9,625 nucleotides of DNA, from the NCBI GenBank assembly GCA_003155705.1, contig PMEC01000061.1, positions 3,016 through 12,640 on the forward strand, read 5' to 3'. This document shows, one piece after another, positions 6,323-9,625 of the stretch. The first letter of the stretch is position 1; each line of letters opens with the position of its first letter. The notes under the pieces were generated by a model. That model did no database searches. It was not told where the DNA came from and saw only the letters and a list, made by a program, of their open reading frames with translations. The DNA is from Bacteroidales bacterium. Lineage in GTDB: Bacteria > Bacteroidota > Bacteroidia > Bacteroidales > VadinHA17. Position numbers and translations under genes: made by a program.

Positions 6323-8233
6323 ATGAATATTGAACCATATAGACAGACATTAACAAAATATTGGGGTTTCACTTCATTTAAACCATTGCAGGAACAAATA
6401 ATTCTTTCTGTTGCTGAAGGTAAGGATACTCTTGGTCTGATGCCAACAGGAGGAGGAAAATCAATTACATTTCAGGTTCCTGCAATGGCCCATGATGGCA
6501 TCTGTCTGGTTGTAACTCCTTTGATAGCCCTGATGAAGGAGCAGGTGGGAAGGCTTAACAGCCTGGAAATAAAATCAGCTGCAGTTTTTTCCGGAATGAC
6601 TCGTGAAGAAATTGATATCACTCTGGAAAATTGTATTTATGGCGATTATAAATTTTTATATGTCTCTCCGGAGAGAATAGCTACACCTGCCTTTCAGGCA
6701 AAAGCCAAACGTCTTAACCTATCACTTGTGGCAATAGATGAAGCTCATTGTATATCCCAGTGGGGTTACGATTTCAGACCTTCCTATCTTAAGATTGCTT
6801 CTCTTCGCGATATCATTGATGAGAAGGTCCCATTCCTTGCACTTACTGCATCAGCTACACCTCAGGTAATTGAGGATATCATGACACGGCTTGCATTCCG
6901 GGGAAGAAATGTTCTGAAAACAAGTTTTAAACGAAAAAATATTTTATACCTGGTCAGGAATATTGAGGATAAGCCAAAATATCTTTTGTCAACATTGAAT
7001 AAGGTCAATGGAAGCGGGATAATCTATGTCAGAAGCAGAAAAAAAAGTAAAGAGATTGCTGAAATGCTGGTGGGAAACGGATTGAGTGCAGACTTCTATC
7101 ATGCAGGACTAACACCGGAGTTGAGAGACAAAAAGCAGGCAGCATGGAGCTCAGGTGAAACAAGAGTAATAGTCTCCACCAATGCTTTCGGAATGGGGAT
7201 AGATAAAGCTGATGTTCGTTTTGTAATTCACTGGGATATACCTGATTGCATAGAATCATATTTCCAGGAAACCGGCAGGGCCGGCCGTGATGACAAACCT
7301 TCTTATGCAGTTCTCCTGTTTTCAGGATCAGATAAAAGCAGGCTTACCGATACTATCCGGCATCGGTTTCCACCAGTCGAGAAAATCAAGGATATCTACG
7401 AAGCATTGTGCAACTTCCTTCAGGTGCCGATTGGATCTGGTAAAGATAGCGTGTATGATTTCAATATGTCCGATTTTGTATCGAAATTCAGACTTCCTGT
7501 TACTGAAACTTATAATAGTTTATTGTTTCTTCAGAAGGAAGGATACCTTGAATTCACCGAGGAAATAAATAATCCTTCTAGGGTCCATTTTATTGCGGGA
7601 CGCGATGATCTTTATAAATTCCAGGTTGCTAATGAAGCCTTTGATAGTTTCATTAAACTTCTTTTACGATCATATACTGGGATGTTTACTGAATTTGTTC
7701 CGATAAATGAAGAATCCCTTTCAAAAAAATCCGCATTATCCCGGGATACTATTTATCAGTATCTGGTAAGGCTGTCGAACCAGAACATTATCAGGTATAT
7801 ACCTGGGAAGAAAACTCCACTGGTGATTTTCACAGAGGAGAGGCTTGACAGAAAATCGCTGGTGATATCTCCCGATAATTATCGTCTGGTAAAAGAAAAA
7901 TATGTTCTGCGATTAAATAAGATGATCGAATATGCGGAGATGAACAACCGGTGCAGATCGGTAATATTATTGGATTATTTTGGAGAAGAATCTGACAGGT
8001 GCGGTGTATGCGATGTCTGCCGCGAAAGAAATGAGCTCGACCTGAGTAAATATGAATTTGATCTTATCCTTGAGGAAATTAAAGCACTGCTTTCGTCAGA
8101 AAACCCTGATGCAGAGGAACTGGTAAAAAAAATAGACTATCCGGAAGATAAAGTTATCAAGGTGATTAGATGGCTCCTTGATCATAATAAAATAAACAGA
8201 GGGGACGATTATAAGCTTACCTGGAAGAATTGA
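6323..8233 (+). CDS. recQ: ATP-dependent DNA helicase RecQ (short form, no HRDC seen)
   Basis: A superfamily 2 helicase that unwinds DNA 3' to 5' in recombination and repair. All core motifs are present: a Gln-containing lead-in (FKPLQEQI, 19-26), Walker A PTGGGKS (41-47, Lys46), motif Ia VVTPLIALMKEQV (63-75), DEAH at 139-142 followed by the aromatic-rich loop CISQWGYDFRPSY, TASAT (175-179), motif IV GIIYVRSRKKS, motif V STNAFGMGIDKADVR (285-299) and motif VI QETGRAGRD (315-323). About 200 residues follow, including winged-helix-like segments. A four-cysteine zinc site comes after these: Cys544, Cys560, Cys563 and Cys566, with DYFGE between the first two. The last 70 residues look like a small helical domain (a helix LILEEIKALL, then YPEDKVIKVIRWLLDH), not a recognisable HRDC. 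At 636 residues it is slightly longer than E. coli RecQ (609). It is divergent from guaB with its own candidate promoter. Family assignment is very secure; paralogues are common in this phylum, so recQ is a family-level symbol. Confidence 0.95.
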   Translation: MNIEPYRQTLTKYWGFTSFKPLQEQIILSVAEGKDTLGLMPTGGGKSITFQVPAMAHDGICLVVTPLIALMKEQVGRLNSLEIKSAAVFSGMTREEIDITLENCIYGDYKFLYVSPERIATPAFQAKAKRLNLSLVAIDEAHCISQWGYDFRPSYLKIASLRDIIDEKVPFLALTASATPQVIEDIMTRLAFRGRNVLKTSFKRKNILYLVRNIEDKPKYLLSTLNKVNGSGIIYVRSRKKSKEIAEMLVGNGLSADFYHAGLTPELRDKKQAAWSSGETRVIVSTNAFGMGIDKADVRFVIHWDIPDCIESYFQETGRAGRDDKPSYAVLLFSGSDKSRLTDTIRHRFPPVEKIKDIYEALCNFLQVPIGSGKDSVYDFNMSDFVSKFRLPVTETYNSLLFLQKEGYLEFTEEINNPSRVHFIAGRDDLYKFQVANEAFDSFIKLLLRSYTGMFTEFVPINEESLSKKSALSRDTIYQYLVRLSNQNIIRYIPGKKTPLVIFTEERLDRKSLVISPDNYRLVKEKYVLRLNKMIEYAEMNNRCRSVILLDYFGEESDRCGVCDVCRERNELDLSKYEFDLILEEIKALLSSENPDAEELVKKIDYPEDKVIKVIRWLLDHNKINRGDDYKLTWKN

Positions 8234-8282
8234 AAAATAAAGCTGTAAGGGCTGTAGAGGCAGGGGGTAAATTAATTAGCTG

Positions 8283-8346
8283 GAAATGTTGAAATGTTGA
8301 AATGTTGAAATGTTGAAATGTTGAAATGTTGAAATGTTGAAATGTT
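8283..8346 (+). repeat. Perfect tandem array of GAAATGTT, 8 copies
   Basis: Eight uninterrupted, identical 8-bp units (GAAATGTT) fill 64 nt. The unit length is not a multiple of three and the array is non-coding. Perfect identity across all copies points to recent expansion or ongoing slippage, so copy number probably varies between strains (inference). It ends at ATTATAAT, itself a palindrome, before the second octamer array. Confidence 0.97.
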
Positions 8347-8378
8347 ATTATAATCCTTCAACCCTTCAACCCTTCAAC
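8320..8378 (+). repeat. Imperfect inverted repeat/hairpin between two octamer arrays
   Basis: The right arm has TTCAAC at 8357-8362, 8365-8370 and 8373-8378, spaced by CC to give an 8-nt period (TTCAACCC). The left array carries GTTGAA with the same 8-nt period, seven times from 8288 on. The last three copies (8320-8325, 8328-8333, 8336-8341) can pair with the three right-arm copies. This gives three 6-bp stems separated by 2x2 mismatches (AT against CC) around a 15-nt loop. Because both arms share the period, the right arm can pair in several shifted registers. It could act as a transcript-end structure for recQ or a leader element for the next gene, but nothing in the sequence decides this. 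Confidence 0.8.
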
Positions 8379-8379
8379 A

Positions 8380-8394
8380 AACAATTAAATTGTT
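8380..8394 (+). repeat. 15-bp palindrome AACAATT-A-AATTGTT
   Basis: Perfect 7-bp arms flank a single central base directly after the octamer hairpin and about 43 nt upstream of the -7-like box of the DUF5063 gene. It could be a dimeric regulator site or just an AT-rich chance palindrome. No known operator is recognised. Confidence 0.55.
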
Positions 8395-8436
8395 CCAAAG
8401 GCAGAAGAAATTATCCCATTTGCTTTTAAATTTGGT

Positions 8437-8444
8437 TATTTTTG
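8437..8444 (+). promoter_or_regulatory. Candidate -7 box for the DUF5063-exonuclease pair
   Basis: TATTTTTG exactly matches the Bacteroidetes TAnnTTTG consensus. It lies 20 nt before the ATG at 8465, implying a very short leader. The nearest upstream TTTG (8419-8422) is only 14 nt away, shorter than the usual spacing, so the -33 half is doubtful. Confidence 0.45.
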
Positions 8445-8464
8445 TCAGGCAAAATTTAAAGTAA

Positions 8465-9088
8465 ATGGATAATAATTCAGATTCCGTTTATTCGCGGCAT
8501 GTTATTGAATTTGTGGCAGTTGCAAATGAGTATTGTAAGTACGCCGAACATGCATCGGAAATTAAAGGTGAGGAATTTTTAAAAATCCTTCAGAGATTGT
8601 TGCCTCTGCTATATATTAAAGCATCGTTTTTACCAGAACTTACACCCTTCTTTGAAAATGGCAATGAAAAGTTTGTAACAGAAGATGATTGGACAGGAAT
8701 TCATGACGTTTTCAGAACAAGATTCGGGTCAGCCAACGATTACCTTGAAGTATTTGATGAAAGGATGAATGATTCTGAAGCTCCTGTTACAGCCAGTCTT
8801 GCAGAGAATATAGCAGATATTTACCAGGATCTTAAAGATTTTATCCTTCTTTATCAGACCGGTACAACAGAGGTTATGAATGATGCTCTCTGGGAATGCA
8901 GAATGAATTTTGAAAACTACTGGGGACAGAAACTAGTAAATGCCTTAAGGGCAATTCATAAATTCATATATTCCGGCGAAGCAATCAATGAAGAAGAACC
9001 TCCTGAACGTGACAAGGATGAAAAGGGAGACAAATCGGACTGGTTCATCTCAAGAAGACAGAAAGAATTCAGAGGCAATGACGAATAA
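8465..9088 (+). CDS. DUF5063 domain-containing protein
   Basis: A 207-residue, predominantly helical cytosolic protein with no signal peptide or membrane segment. I recognise it as a DUF5063 member, a family of unknown function. Visible features are an N-terminal helix (VIEFVAVANEYCKYAEHA, 13-30), an Ile/Leu-rich helix (FLKILQRLLPLLYIKASFLP, 38-57), an acidic EDDW at 73-76, a central helix IADIYQDLKDFILLYQ (116-131), and WECRMNFENYWGQKLVNALRAIHKF (143-167). A very charged, probably disordered tail follows (EEEPPERDKDEKGDK, 176-190), ending in WFISRRQKEFRG. The start ATG is preceded by an A-rich stretch, not a Shine-Dalgarno sequence. The gene overlaps the following exonuclease gene by 11 nt, so the two are probably translated together. 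That suggests, but does not show, a role linked to nucleic-acid processing. I assign no biochemical function. Confidence 0.85.
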   Translation: MDNNSDSVYSRHVIEFVAVANEYCKYAEHASEIKGEEFLKILQRLLPLLYIKASFLPELTPFFENGNEKFVTEDDWTGIHDVFRTRFGSANDYLEVFDERMNDSEAPVTASLAENIADIYQDLKDFILLYQTGTTEVMNDALWECRMNFENYWGQKLVNALRAIHKFIYSGEAINEEEPPERDKDEKGDKSDWFISRRQKEFRGNDE

Positions 9089-9625
9089 AGTATACAGGGA
9101 AAGTATTAGTGCCGAGGAGATTAAGGAGTTGGAACTTTCCTGGTTTGGGGGAGAAATAGTTGTTGTTGATAACTTCCAGATATTTAATTCAGTTTTACCC
9201 CGGTTAATTAACTCAGAAGTACTTGGGTTTGATACTGAAACAAAACCATCATTCAAAAAGGGAAGGAACAATAAAGTATCGCTTATCCAGCTTGCAGATA
9301 AAGACATAGCATGCCTTTTCAGGATAAACAAAATCGGGATTCCTGATAAACTGGCGGATATTCTTTCCAATCCCAAAATAATCAAATGCGGGGTAGCAAT
9401 CCATGACGATATAAGAGTTTTATCGGGAATCAGGAAATTCAGTCCGGCAGGATTCATAGATCTTCAGGCTTTCGTAAAGAGTTATGGTATTGAAAGCTCA
9501 GGACTAAAAAAACTTGCTGCTATTATTCTGGGATTCAGGATATCAAAACGTCAGCAGGTAACGGACTGGGAAGCTGAAAAGCTATCGGAGGCCCAACAGA
9601 TTTATGCGGCAACTGATGCATGGGT
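9078..9625 (+). CDS. DEDDy-family 3'-5' exonuclease (3' end beyond right edge)
   Basis: The frame is open from ATG 9078 to the window edge (182 residues visible) and carries a 3'-5' exonuclease domain of the RNase D/WRN type. Exo I is LGFDTET (Asp52, Glu54). Exo II lies in CGVAIHDDIRVL (Asp110/Asp111). Exo III is YAATDAW (Tyr176, Asp180), which marks the DEDDy subclass. These acidic residues bind two metal ions in the family and cleave nucleotides from 3' ends. The substrate, RNA or DNA, cannot be told from sequence alone. SLIQLAD (68-74) and the GLKKLAAIILG stretch (142-152) also fit the fold. The start codon lies inside the end of the DUF5063 gene (11-nt overlap), implying coupled translation. 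Only the C-terminal tail appears to be missing, since Exo III is already reached. The domain call is very secure; the specific substrate is unknown. Confidence 0.92.
   Translation, partial: MTNKVYRESISAEEIKELELSWFGGEIVVVDNFQIFNSVLPRLINSEVLGFDTETKPSFKKGRNNKVSLIQLADKDIACLFRINKIGIPDKLADILSNPKIIKCGVAIHDDIRVLSGIRKFSPAGFIDLQAFVKSYGIESSGLKKLAAIILGFRISKRQQVTDWEAEKLSEAQQIYAATDAW

Larger units (their letters stand above)
8234..8464. other. Intergenic region with octamer repeats between recQ and the DUF5063 gene
   Basis: This gap of 231 nt contains no plausible gene. It holds, in order, a purine-rich stretch after the recQ stop, an 8-copy tandem octamer array, a 3-copy array of a partly complementary octamer, a 15-bp palindrome, and a -7-like promoter box ahead of the next gene. 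I see no G+C-rich hairpin followed by a T-run, so no canonical intrinsic terminator for recQ is visible. Confidence 0.8.

Noticed and set aside
6150..6356. A 68-codon minus-strand reading frame across the guaB/recQ gap
   Set aside because: It overlaps both the start of guaB and the start of recQ, runs through the promoter candidates, and has no recognisable protein features.
8242..8260. Short direct repeat GCTGTAAGG / GCTGTAGAGG after recQ
   Set aside because: Two imperfect copies of less than 10 bp with no further context are expected by chance.
8234..8282. Intrinsic terminator directly after recQ
   Set aside because: There is no G+C-rich stem followed by a T-run; the segment is purine-rich and unstructured by eye.
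8283..8378. Possible CRISPR array
   Set aside because: Units are 8 bp and directly abutting with no spacers, and no cas genes are present. This is a simple tandem repeat.
9050..9457. A 135-codon minus-strand reading frame at the right end
   Set aside because: It is antisense to the exonuclease gene, whose Exo I and Exo II motifs lie in the same stretch. There is no independent support.

Overview
This window looks like a chromosomal segment of a Bacteroidota bacterium, probably from a Bacteroidales-type lineage. The evidence is moderately AT-rich DNA, promoter-like sites of the Bacteroidetes form (TAnnTTTG), few Shine-Dalgarno sequences, and gene families typical of that phylum: an OstA-like LptA relative, a long two-rotamase SurA-type foldase, and DUF5063 next to a 3'-5' exonuclease. 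I see no rRNA, tRNA, CRISPR array, insertion sequence or phage gene. The region reads as ordinary, vertically inherited housekeeping DNA.

Minus-strand operon (6162 down to the left edge). guaB (IMP dehydrogenase, guanine nucleotide synthesis) is followed at very short or overlapping distances by four exported envelope proteins. These are a 655-residue foldase with two intact parvulin domains, a SurA-like lipoprotein whose rotamase region is degenerate, a SurA-type foldase with two partly degenerate parvulin domains, and an OstA/LptA-like protein cut by the window edge. Spacings of 20 nt, an 8-nt overlap, 2 nt and a 13-nt overlap indicate one transcript. The cluster probably supplies periplasmic chaperones for outer-membrane proteins together with a lipopolysaccharide-transport-type component.

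Divergent intergenic region (6163-6322). It holds candidate promoters facing both ways, one for guaB and its operon and one for recQ.

Plus-strand genes. recQ (6323-8233) is a complete RecQ helicase with a zinc-binding module but no recognisable HRDC domain. A 231-nt gap follows. It contains a perfect 8 x 8-bp tandem array (GAAATGTT), a three-copy array of a partly complementary octamer on its far side, a 15-bp palindrome, and a promoter-like -7 box. Next is a DUF5063 protein (8465-9088), overlapped by 11 nt by a DEDDy 3'-5' exonuclease that runs off the right edge.

I found no convincing novel system. The observations most worth a second look are the slip-register octamer hairpin, the distribution of active-site histidines across the three foldase paralogues, and the tight DUF5063-exonuclease overlap.
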